From Bin5 sp965200615 (lineage in GTDB: Bacteria > Chloroflexota > Anaerolineae > Caldilineales > Caldilineaceae): a stretch of DNA of 64,000 nt. Position 1 is the first letter of the stretch; each line of letters starts with the position of its first letter. Of the stretch, positions 9,237 to 16,707 are shown piece after piece. The notes beneath the pieces were generated by a model. The model did no database searches, was not told where the DNA came from, and saw only the letters and a list, made by a program, of their open reading frames with translations. The position numbers and the translations under genes are program-made. The stretch covers positions 3,348,001-3,412,000 of the forward strand of contig OZ241377.1 of assembly GCA_965200615.1 (NCBI GenBank). Reading direction: 5' to 3'.

Positions 9237-9851
9237 GTGCACCCAACCGATAAGCGCGCTGTAACCGCCTATCCAATCAACGACCTCCTCGCCAGCCGCT
9301 GGAGCCCCAGGGCCTTCGCCGATCGCGCCATCCCTGTCGATGTTCTGGGCAGCCTCTTTGAAGCCGCCCGCTGGGCGCCCTCCTCCCGTAACCTCCAACC
9401 CTGGCACTTCGTCATCGGCGAACGCCATCGCGATCCTGACGGTTTTGCCCGCATTCTCAGCACGCTGGTGGGGGCGAATAAGTCTTGGGGGAAAAACGCC
9501 TCTGTCCTGCTTATCGCTGTGACCGAGCCGGAACCCGAAAATGTCAGGGGCGGCAATACCTACGCCCACTACGACGTCGGCCAGGCCATGGCCCACCTTT
9601 CGATCCAGGCAATGTCCTGCGGACTATATATTCATCAGATGGGCGGCTTTCGCCGGGATAAGGCACGCGAACTCCTGGAAATACCCGATCAGTATGATCC
9701 GGTCGTCTCCGCAGCCATCGGCTACCTGGCTGACCCTTCCATCCTGTCGGATACGATGCGGGAGCGCGAACTGGCCCCCCGCAGCCGCCACCCTCTTTCC
9801 GAACAGGTCTTCAGCGCCAAGTGGGGCCAGACGCATCCGGACTATGTATGA
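9237..9851 (+). CDS. Nitroreductase family protein
   Basis: The 204-residue FMN-dependent reductase has the typical N-terminal SRWSPRAFADRAI, then AARWAPSSRNLQPWHFVIG, which contacts FMN. GQAMAHLSIQAMSCGL forms the core helix and IGYLADP comes near the end. Members reduce nitroaromatics, quinones or flavins with NAD(P)H. Translation starts at GTG 9237, with AAGGAGA seven bases upstream. It lies 24 bp after the transporter-isomerase fusion and may share its transcript. The physiological substrate is unknown. Confidence 0.88.
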   Translation: MHPTDKRAVTAYPINDLLASRWSPRAFADRAIPVDVLGSLFEAARWAPSSRNLQPWHFVIGERHRDPDGFARILSTLVGANKSWGKNASVLLIAVTEPEPENVRGGNTYAHYDVGQAMAHLSIQAMSCGLYIHQMGGFRRDKARELLEIPDQYDPVVSAAIGYLADPSILSDTMRERELAPRSRHPLSEQVFSAKWGQTHPDYV

Positions 9852-10022
9852 CCTGGTCATCAGGCACGGGGAGCTCATCGCGCCCTCCGGATGGCCCACG
9901 TCTGACTCCGCTCAGACCGAACGAAAGATGATGCAGAGCGGCGCAAAAGAGATCTGCCCATTCCGAACAGCTACTCCCTGACATACTCGGTCCGTCCCAT
10001 CCAGAAAGAGGTCAGAACCCAG

Positions 10023-10637
10023 ATGATAATTCTTAGCCAGGACACGCTAGACGAAGGACTGCAATTCCTGTCAGCGCAGGACGCCGACCTGGCAAGAGTC
10101 CTTACCCAACATGGCCCGCCGAAACTGCGTCAACAGCCCCAGGGCTTCTCCACAATACTGAAAATCATCATTGGCCAGCAGGTCTCCCGCTCCTCAGCCG
10201 ACTCCACTTACCGGCGTCTCTGCGACGCCATCGGCCCGCCTGATCCCGCGAACTTCCTGGCCCTCGACGACGACTCACTCCGGGCCATAGGATTCAGCCG
10301 CCAGAAGAGCCGTTACGGCCGCGAACTCGCGTCAGCGCTCATCGAGGGACGGCTTGATCTCGACCTCCTGGCCGGGTGCGACGATGACGCAGTGCGTACT
10401 GCCCTCACCGCCCTCCCGGGCATCGGCGCCTGGAGCGCCGAAATCTATCTTCTGTTTGCCCTGCGCCGCGCCGATGCCTGGCCCGCCAGCGATCTGGGCG
10501 TAGTCGTCGGCGCGCAGAAGGTGAAGAATCTGGATGCTCGGCCCACTCGGCAGGAGTTGGACGCAATGGCCGAGCCCTGGCGACCTTGGCGCGGTCTTGC
10601 CACCTTCATCCTGTGGCACGGTTACCAGGCGCTTTGA
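10023..10637 (+). CDS. DNA-3-methyladenine glycosylase, AlkA-like (HhH-GPD)
   Basis: This 204-residue base-excision repair glycosylase removes alkylated purines. The HhH-GPD fold is shown by GFSTILKIIIGQQVS in the N-terminal half and the helix-hairpin-helix LPGIGAWSAEIYLLFAL. The strand PASDLGV follows, whose aspartate is the catalytic residue. The N-terminal TBP-like domain of E. coli AlkA is absent, so it resembles the short family members. The ribosome site is weak (AGAGG ten bases upstream). The gap from the nitroreductase is 171 bp, so it may be transcribed separately. Confidence 0.9.
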   Translation: MIILSQDTLDEGLQFLSAQDADLARVLTQHGPPKLRQQPQGFSTILKIIIGQQVSRSSADSTYRRLCDAIGPPDPANFLALDDDSLRAIGFSRQKSRYGRELASALIEGRLDLDLLAGCDDDAVRTALTALPGIGAWSAEIYLLFALRRADAWPASDLGVVVGAQKVKNLDARPTRQELDAMAEPWRPWRGLATFILWHGYQAL

Positions 10638-10843
10638 GGAGGCTATTGGAATCCTTGTCTCCTCCTCTCCCGCTAAAGGCCGCTTCTGACCGCTGTAGCG
10701 GTTCTCTCACCGTCACCTCAACGTTTCACCCCTCAGTCTGCCTTCCATATTTCTGCTCTTTTGGCGCACGGTCACGGCCTCTCGGCGAGCTGATCAAGCG
10801 TCCTCAAGCCTGTTCTTCGGCAAGCAAAAAAATGCCCAAATGT

Positions 10844-10892
10844 GATCGTAGACGGATCGTAGGTAAATCACACAGGAATCATCAAGATCGTA
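10844..10892. repeat. Three helically phased GATCGTA direct repeats
   Basis: GATCGTA occurs at 10844-10850, 10855-10861 and 10886-10892. The starts are 11 and 31 bp apart, close to one and three helical turns, so all copies would face the same side of DNA. TGTGAT (10841-10846) and ATCACA (10867-10872) form an inverted pair around the first two. This looks like a protein-binding region upstream of the carD promoter; the protein is unknown. Confidence 0.4.
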
Positions 10893-11023
10893 TAAGAACC
10901 CCCTATCACGTTCGAAATTCCCCCGTTTTGCGCCGGAAAAACCCTTCCCACCAGAGTATTTGATTTCTGGTTCAGCCGCCAATTGGTCTGAATCTTTTTG
11001 TCTCGACAGACCAGGAAATCGCC

Positions 11024-11052
11024 TTGAAAACCAGCCCAATTGGTGTTAAAAT
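11024..11052 (+). promoter_or_regulatory. Strong sigma-70-type promoter for carD
   Basis: TTGAAA (11024-11029) and TAAAAT (11047-11052) are separated by exactly 17 bp in AT-rich surroundings. Transcription would start near 11,059 and give a leader of about 320 nt before carD. Confidence 0.6.
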
Positions 11053-11154
11053 TTGAAGTCCTCAATTCCCCTGTTTCGGGAATGACACGGCCCGGCTGAA
11101 GTACTCTTTGTCGGTCCACGACCGGGGTCGAAAAACGGCCCGTCAAAGCAGGGT

Positions 11155-11177
11155 GCGGCAGGTCAAGTCTCTGCCGC
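11155..11177 (+). promoter_or_regulatory. Hairpin in the carD leader
   Basis: GCGGCAG (11155-11161) and CTGCCGC (11171-11177) form a perfect seven-pair stem with a nine-nucleotide loop. No U-run follows, so it is a leader structure rather than a terminator. Confidence 0.4.
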
Positions 11178-11291
11178 CAAGCAGATTGTCGTGATTCAGG
11201 TTCCTGAACTGAGAGCGGCAATCGATCAACTAACTCAATCGCATTTGCCTCAGAGACCGCAATGGCGCTGTTTACGGGCAGTATCAATGTA

Positions 11292-11327
11292 GCTTCGCCA
11301 CCTCACATGAGGCCAGGTTGGCGAAGC
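11292..11327 (+). promoter_or_regulatory. Nested hairpin shortly upstream of carD
   Basis: GCTTCGCCA (11292-11300) pairs perfectly with TGGCGAAGC (11319-11327). Inside the loop CCTC (11301-11304) can pair with GAGG (11309-11312). It ends about 50 nt before the carD start. It could control translation or stabilise the message; no known riboswitch class was recognised. Confidence 0.45.
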
Positions 11328-11378
11328 ATCTTCGCATCAGGTGCCACAGTCAACTTCCAGATGAACGGAGAGGATAAG

Positions 11379-11978
11379 ATGGGCTTTGACATTGGGCAGA
11401 ATGTAATTCACCCGTCCCACGGAGCTGGCACAATCGTCGCATTCAAGGAAAAGGAACTGGTCAAAGGCTTCCAGCGCTACTACGTAATCGAGTTCATTCA
11501 CAACCGTCTCACTGTACACGTGCCGGCGCCCCGCATCGAACAGATCGGCGTGCGCCCCGTAATGCCCGACGCTGGCATTAACGGCGTCTTCATGACCCTG
11601 GAGTCACATCCACTCGATCTGCCCGATGAGTTCAGACTGCGGCGCAACTCCATCGAAAAGCAGATCCACTCGGGCTACCCCAATCAAGTTGCCGCTGCAG
11701 TTCGTGACCTGGCCTGGCGGGATTCCTCCAAGTATCTGACCGAAGCCGACAAGGAAGCCCTGATTGAAGCGCGCGCGTTGCTCATCACAGAGCTGGCCCT
11801 TGCTCTCAAGCAGTCCTGGGAACTCGCCGAACTGAGCGTCGACGACGCCGTCGCTCGCGGAATTCGCGACCGCCAGGAGGCGGAGGCGCGCGCCCTGGAA
11901 GAAGAAATGGAGCCGGTTTCGACAGCCTGGCCATTCCCCGTCGCCATGCCGGCGGAAGTGAGCGGAGCCGCCGACTAA
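11379..11978 (+). CDS. carD: CarD family transcriptional regulator
   Basis: The 199-residue protein opens with the RNA-polymerase-interacting domain of CarD/TRCF (DIGQNVIHPSHGAGTIVAF, then RYYVIEF and LTVHVPAPRIEQIGVRPV). A helical DNA-binding half follows (KYLTEADKEALIEARALL). CarD binds the RNA polymerase beta subunit and steadies open promoter complexes. The start at 11379 has AGAGG five bases upstream and gives the family N-terminus; the in-frame ATG at 11262 would add 39 unrelated residues coding through a perfect hairpin. The acidic C-terminal tail is longer than in mycobacterial CarD. A hairpin terminator follows, so it is probably monocistronic. Confidence 0.92.
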   Translation: MGFDIGQNVIHPSHGAGTIVAFKEKELVKGFQRYYVIEFIHNRLTVHVPAPRIEQIGVRPVMPDAGINGVFMTLESHPLDLPDEFRLRRNSIEKQIHSGYPNQVAAAVRDLAWRDSSKYLTEADKEALIEARALLITELALALKQSWELAELSVDDAVARGIRDRQEAEARALEEEMEPVSTAWPFPVAMPAEVSGAAD

Positions 11979-12053
11979 GGCCCGCTTGTCCAGACGGCCA
12001 GGCGCGCCGACTCGACCTGTCCCCGGCAGGTCCGCCATTCATAGAAGTTATCC

Positions 12054-12083
12054 GCAGTCCGGGAGCGCAAGCGCCCGGACTGC
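12054..12083 (+). terminator. Hairpin terminator after carD
   Basis: GCAGTCCGGG (12054-12063) pairs perfectly with CCCGGACTGC (12074-12083) around a ten-base loop, followed by TTCG. The stem is very stable but the U-tract is poor. It lies 76 bp after the carD stop. Confidence 0.55.
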
Positions 12084-12153
12084 TTCGCGCCAAAATCGAG
12101 AATCCTTGAAATCCATCGAAGCCAGTGCAAAGCCCTGGTGAGGGAGACAGGCC

Positions 12154-12966
12154 ATGCGCGTCCAGATCATGACCGACATGGAGGGGGTAAGCGGCATCAT
12201 CGCCTGGGACCAGGTCACAGGCGGCAAGCCCATGTACGAAGAGGGCCGGCGCCTCTATACTGAAGAGATAAACGCAGCCGTTCGCGGCGCAGCCGCCGCA
12301 GGAGCAACCGAAATCGTCGTCGTCGACTGCCACGGCGCCGGCGGTTCCTGGACCTTCAACTCACTCGTCCCCGAGCTCCTCGATCCCCGCTGCGAATGGG
12401 TCTCCGGCCACACCTGGAGCCGCTACACCGAAACAGTTGAAGCCGGCTGCGATGCAGTACTCCTCGTCGGCATGCACGCCAAGGCCGGGACAGCCGACGG
12501 CGTCCTCAGCCACACCATATCCACCGCCCTCTGGCGCCATCTCTGGTTCAACGACCAGGCCGTGGGCGAGGTCGGCGTCAACGCTGCCGCCTGCGGCTAC
12601 TACCACGCCCCCGTTCTCCTCGTTACCGGCGACGAGGCGGTCTGCCGCGAATCCACCGAGCTCCTCGGGCCAGGGTTGACCACAGTCGCAGTCAAGAAGG
12701 GACTTTCGCGCTACGCCGCCCGCCACATTCCTCCTGCGCGCGCCCGTCAGATGATCGAAGACGGCGCCCGCCGGGCCCTTGCCGATCTGTCCGCCGTGCC
12801 CCCGTATCAGCTGGCCGCGCCTACGACCATCACCTTCGAAGTCGGCAGCCCCGAAAACCTTGACACCTTCCGCCCCCGTCCCGGCGTAACCCTGGAGCCT
12901 CCCTACACTGTCCGCAGCGTCGGCGACGACTGGATGGCCGCCTGGAACCAAATCTGGCACTGGTGA
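12154..12966 (+). CDS. M55 family metallopeptidase (D-aminopeptidase DppA-like)
   Basis: This 270-residue zinc peptidase is of the DppA type, which removes N-terminal D-amino acids and forms a decameric ring in Bacillus. Metal and catalytic motifs are visible: MTDMEG (residues 6-11) with Asp and Glu ligands, VVDCHGAGG near residue 56 and LLVGMHAKAG near 104, then GEVGVNAA with a probable Glu ligand. GAGGGAG is the ribosome site. The next gene begins one base after its stop, so the two are cotranscribed. A role in peptidoglycan or D-peptide recycling is likely from the family. Confidence 0.88.
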   Translation: MRVQIMTDMEGVSGIIAWDQVTGGKPMYEEGRRLYTEEINAAVRGAAAAGATEIVVVDCHGAGGSWTFNSLVPELLDPRCEWVSGHTWSRYTETVEAGCDAVLLVGMHAKAGTADGVLSHTISTALWRHLWFNDQAVGEVGVNAAACGYYHAPVLLVTGDEAVCRESTELLGPGLTTVAVKKGLSRYAARHIPPARARQMIEDGARRALADLSAVPPYQLAAPTTITFEVGSPENLDTFRPRPGVTLEPPYTVRSVGDDWMAAWNQIWHW

Positions 12967-12967
12967 C

Positions 12968-13999
12968 ATGCCGCCCAAACTCCTTATCACCGGCGCAACC
13001 GGACTTCTCGGGTCTCACATACTTCGCGCTGCGCAGGAAAACTGGCACGTGGTCGGTACCTGCCACAGGACGACCCGCCGCCAGGCCCAATACTTCTTCG
13101 GCCGCATCGACCACGGCCGCATCGACCTCGGCGACTACAGCGAGACCAAGGCAATGATCGCCGACGTCGAGCCCGCCGCCGTCATCCATACCGCCGCCAT
13201 CACCGATCTCGATTACTGCGAAAAATACCCGCACGACTCCCAGCGAATCAACCTCAACGCCGCCATCGATCTGGCCGCCCTCTGCGGCGACAGCGACATC
13301 CCCTTCCTCTTTACCTCCACCGACCTTGTCTTCGACGGCGCCAGTGCCCCCTACACCGAGGATGACCCGCCCACCCCAATCAACGTCTTCGGTGAACACA
13401 GAGCCCTGGCCGAGGAAGGAATAATGGCCGCATACGCTGATGCCGTCATCGCCCGACTCCCGCTCCTCATCGGCTACGCCACCCTGGGCCGCGAAAGCTT
13501 CTACCACAAACTGGTCTCGGCATTTCGTAGCGGGCAGGAGGTCACCCTCTTTGGCGACGCCATCCGCACGCCGGTAAACACAGAAGTCGCCGCCCAAGGC
13601 CTGCTGCAAATCGCCGGAAGCGGATTCGAAGATGATGTCAACATATCTGAAATTGACCGTACAGTCGGTCGCCTTCACCTCGGCGGACGCGACCAGATCA
13701 GCTTCTATGAGCTTGGGCTTCTCACGCTTCGCATCCTCGGGCTGAATGAGCAATTGGCTGTTCCTGTAAGCGTCCTGGACGCCTACACCGGTTCTCTCCA
13801 AACACCCTTCCTCGCCGCCCGTTCGGCCAACGTGGCCCTCGACAGCGCCCGCGCCTACGAACTGGGCTATGATCCGAACCCTTTGCGCTCGCAGCTCGAA
13901 GAGCTACTGCCTGCCGCGTGGCGCGCGCCCGCGCATGACAATGACGAATCCGACACAAATCAGTCCCTGAGCGATTCCGGCGACACCACGGACGACTGA
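12968..13999 (+). CDS. RmlD-like NAD(P)-binding sugar reductase with altered active site
   Basis: The 343-residue extended SDR protein of the dTDP-4-dehydrorhamnose reductase group shows LITGATGLLGS (nucleotide binding), VIHTAAITDLDYCE, INLNAAIDLA and FTSTDLVFDG. The expected catalytic YxxxK (PxNVYGxxK) reads PINVFGEHR, so tyrosine is phenylalanine at 141 and lysine is arginine at 145. Normal reduction by this enzyme is therefore doubtful; it may bind a sugar nucleotide or act as a regulatory subunit. The C-terminal 25 residues are acidic and probably disordered. It follows the M55 peptidase with one base between. Confidence 0.8.
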   Translation: MPPKLLITGATGLLGSHILRAAQENWHVVGTCHRTTRRQAQYFFGRIDHGRIDLGDYSETKAMIADVEPAAVIHTAAITDLDYCEKYPHDSQRINLNAAIDLAALCGDSDIPFLFTSTDLVFDGASAPYTEDDPPTPINVFGEHRALAEEGIMAAYADAVIARLPLLIGYATLGRESFYHKLVSAFRSGQEVTLFGDAIRTPVNTEVAAQGLLQIAGSGFEDDVNISEIDRTVGRLHLGGRDQISFYELGLLTLRILGLNEQLAVPVSVLDAYTGSLQTPFLAARSANVALDSARAYELGYDPNPLRSQLEELLPAAWRAPAHDNDESDTNQSLSDSGDTTDD

Positions 14000-14062
14000 G
14001 CGAATCCCAGCGCGAACGCATTTGATTCCCCGCATTAAGAACTCTCCTCGCTCCTCCCAACC

Positions 14063-14090
14063 TTGCGCAAACCCGGAAAATAGGTAGAAT
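14063..14090 (+). promoter_or_regulatory. Putative promoter for the PhyH gene
   Basis: TTGCGC (14063-14068) and TAGAAT (14085-14090) are separated by 16 bp, about 150 bp upstream of the dioxygenase start. Confidence 0.4.
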
Positions 14091-14237
14091 TGGCACGATC
14101 TTTCGGTTCGACCACTGTCTTATCGCCCTGACCGCCTGGACCGATCGAGCGACATGGAATCCTGAGAATCGAATTCTGTCGTACAGAAATCGATCCCCTT
14201 TTCCCTGAGACATATTCAATACATGAGAGCGCTGCAC

Positions 14238-15065
14238 ATGCTGACCACCGAACAGAAACGCCAATTTGATAACCAGGGTTTCCTCAATGTCCCCAGTCTC
14301 TTCTCAGACGAAGAGATCCGGACCTTTCGTCGCCATTTCATGGACTTGAGAGCGGCCGGCTCCTACCCCGGCGACTCCGCCGGCGTCGATATCGACAGCA
14401 ACGATCCCCTTAAGAAATTTCCCCGCATGATCCACATGCACCGCTGGGATCAACGCAGTTGGAACTGGATGCTGGACAGCCGCCTGCGCGCCTGCATGAC
14501 CGACATGCTCGGCCGCGAGCCCTTCGCCGTGCAGACCATGCTCTACTTCAAGCCCCCCGGCGCCCGCGGCCAGGCCCTGCACCAGGACCAGCACTACCTG
14601 CGCGTCCAGCCCGGCACCTGTATCGCCGCCTGGCTCGCCCTCGACGACTGCGATGAAGAGAACGGCTGCCTCCGCATGGTCCCCGACAGCCACGCCTGGC
14701 CTCTCCTCTGCACCGCCGAAGCCGACACAACCCAGAGCTTCACCGACGTCACCGTCGATCTGCCCGAAGACGTGGACGCCCAGCCGGTCATCATGAAGGC
14801 CGGAGACGTCGTCTTCTTCAACGGACAGGTCGTGCATGGCAGCTTTCCCAACACCAGCGACGAGCGCTTCCGCCGCGCCTTGATCGGCCACTACATCGCC
14901 GGGGAAGCCCGCCAGGTCGCCAAGTACTACCATCCTATCTTCCGCATGGACGGGTCGGAGGTCGATCTGGGCGTCAGCGAGGGCGGAGACCTGTGCGGAC
15001 GCTGGGTCGATGTTGACGGCAAGCCCGAAATTGAAATGCAGCCAAGTGAACAGCTGGCGTGGTAA
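14238..15065 (+). CDS. Phytanoyl-CoA dioxygenase (PhyH) family protein
   Basis: This 275-residue Fe(II)/2-oxoglutarate-dependent oxygenase has a double-stranded beta-helix fold. The metal triad appears as HQDQHY (His115 and Asp117) and the distal histidine in VVHGSFPN (His200). RRALIGHYI contains the arginine that binds 2-oxoglutarate. Asn-rich ENGCLRMVPDSH is typical of bacterial PhyH proteins. The start at 14238 is chosen for GAGAG eight bases upstream; an ATG at 14223 would add five residues. It stands 109 bp upstream of a sulfatase gene and may act in the same route, for instance hydroxylating a small organic substrate. The substrate is unknown. Confidence 0.86.
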   Translation: MLTTEQKRQFDNQGFLNVPSLFSDEEIRTFRRHFMDLRAAGSYPGDSAGVDIDSNDPLKKFPRMIHMHRWDQRSWNWMLDSRLRACMTDMLGREPFAVQTMLYFKPPGARGQALHQDQHYLRVQPGTCIAAWLALDDCDEENGCLRMVPDSHAWPLLCTAEADTTQSFTDVTVDLPEDVDAQPVIMKAGDVVFFNGQVVHGSFPNTSDERFRRALIGHYIAGEARQVAKYYHPIFRMDGSEVDLGVSEGGDLCGRWVDVDGKPEIEMQPSEQLAW

Positions 15066-15174
15066 ACGTGTCTGATATAGCGCATCAGGGAGTAAACACC
15101 TGAAGACCTGATACCGGCTGCTCTCTCCTTATGCCAAGCGATCTCCAGCCTCCCCCAATTTGGCATGCGTCAAA

Positions 15175-16551
15175 ATGAAGAGACCGAACATTCTGCTGAT
15201 AATGAGCGATGAGCACGACCCCGCCGTAACAGGTTGCTACGGCCATCCGCTCGTGCAGACGCCCAACCTCGACCGTTTGGCCGCGGAGGGTACCCTCTTC
15301 GAAAACGCTTATTGTAACAATCCCATCTGCGTCCCCTCCCGCATGTCCTTCCTCACCGGGAAATACGCCTCCGACGTCAACGTCTTCGACAACGGCTCGC
15401 CGCTGGCCTCCGAATTCCCCACCTTCGCCCACTATCTGGAAGCGTCGGGATACGAGACAACCCTCTGCGGCCGCATGCACATGGTCGGCCCCGACCGCCT
15501 GCACGGCTTTGGCCGCCGCCTCCTCGACGACAAGAGCGAATGGGTCCAATTCGGCCAGGGCCCCGTGCGCACTCCAGAGGCGCGACGCGCCAGCAACTCC
15601 CACGTCACCGAATGCGGCCCCGGCCCGCCCCGCTGGCTTGACTACGACCGCGCCGTTACCGACCTTAGCGAACGCTTCCTGCGCCACAAAGCCGGCAATC
15701 CGGCCGACCGGCCCTGGTGCCTTGTCGCCAGCTTCATGTACCCGCACTTCCCCCTCTACGCGCCGCAGGAATACCTCGACCTCTACCCGCAGGACCATAT
15801 CGAACTGCCCGACCTGGGCGAAGAGTCGCTCGAAAGCCAGCATCCCGCCATCCGCCAGCTGCGCTACTTCTTCCACAACGACCAGCCCCTGCCGGAAGAG
15901 CTCAACCGCACCGCTCTCGCCAGCTACTTCGCCCTCGTAACACTGACCGACGAACACATTGGACGCCTCATAACCATCGTCTACGAGTCTCAGCTCCTCG
16001 AAAACACTGTCATCATCTATCTCAGCGACCACGGCGAAATGGCCGGTCAGCACGGAATCTGGCAGAAACAGTGCTTCTACGAGTCGTCAGTCCGCGTCCC
16101 GTTCATCGTCAGAGGACCCCACCTGGAGGCGGGCGCCCGCGCTAACGCAAACGTCAGTCTGGTCGACATTATGCCCACACTGCTTGAACTGGCAGATTCC
16201 CCCATTCCCGGAGGTCTTCGCGGTCGCAGCCTGCTCCCTGTGCTGCGCGGAGGCGCCATCCCGGAACAAGCCGTAATCGCCGAATACCACGCCCAGGGAA
16301 TGTTCAGCGCAGGCTACATGGCAAAAAAGGGAAATTTGAAGTACAATTACTATGTTGACTTTCCGCCGCAGCTGTTCGACCTGGCCGCCGACCCCAATGA
16401 ATTCGTCAATCTGGCAGGCCATACTGGCTGGGCCGATGCCCAGTCAGACCTGCATCAGGAACTGCTTGCCAACCTGGATCCCGAGGAAGTTGACGGCCGC
16501 GCCAAGCGCAACCAGCAGCTTGAAGGAATGGCAAGGTCCTGTGCCAGCTGA
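15175..16551 (+). CDS. Sulfatase family hydrolase
   Basis: The 458-residue type I sulfatase carries CVPSR with Cys52 as the residue expected to be converted to formylglycine. N-terminal metal ligands lie in IMSDEHD, and DHGEMAGQHG with a following lysine (WQKQCFYE) completes the active site. C-terminal LVDIMPTLLELA and LRGRSLLPVL are family features. No signal peptide is seen, so it is likely cytoplasmic. The start is ATG 15175; a TTG at 15160 would add five residues, and neither has a strong ribosome site. The solute-binding lipoproteins and permeases downstream suggest import and desulfation of a sulfated sugar or alcohol; this link is inferred. Confidence 0.88.
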   Translation: MKRPNILLIMSDEHDPAVTGCYGHPLVQTPNLDRLAAEGTLFENAYCNNPICVPSRMSFLTGKYASDVNVFDNGSPLASEFPTFAHYLEASGYETTLCGRMHMVGPDRLHGFGRRLLDDKSEWVQFGQGPVRTPEARRASNSHVTECGPGPPRWLDYDRAVTDLSERFLRHKAGNPADRPWCLVASFMYPHFPLYAPQEYLDLYPQDHIELPDLGEESLESQHPAIRQLRYFFHNDQPLPEELNRTALASYFALVTLTDEHIGRLITIVYESQLLENTVIIYLSDHGEMAGQHGIWQKQCFYESSVRVPFIVRGPHLEAGARANANVSLVDIMPTLLELADSPIPGGLRGRSLLPVLRGGAIPEQAVIAEYHAQGMFSAGYMAKKGNLKYNYYVDFPPQLFDLAADPNEFVNLAGHTGWADAQSDLHQELLANLDPEEVDGRAKRNQQLEGMARSCAS

Positions 16552-16707
16552 GTCAGTCCGAGGCTGACTTGCTCAAAGGAGGTGGTTTACCGAGAACTGA
16601 TGGACCCCGCAGGGCTGTTTTCCCGTGACACCCTTGGTCAAGTTGAATCGTGATCCTCCGTTCATAGTTGGAGCGCTGACCACCCGCACACGAAAGGAGA
16701 ACAAACC

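Larger units (their letters stand above)
10638..11378. other. Long gene-free region upstream of carD
   Basis: No convincing gene lies in these 741 bp. The first 200 bp are GC-rich. About 10,820-11,060 is visibly AT-richer and holds three phased GATCGTA repeats and a good promoter; 11,060-11,378 looks like a structured leader. Frames open across it on both strands have no ribosome site, and one would run through perfect hairpins. Confidence 0.6.

Noticed and set aside
10868..11287. Minus-strand frame upstream of carD (139 codons)
   Set aside because: It overlaps a near-consensus promoter and leader hairpins for carD, and has no motif or ribosome site.
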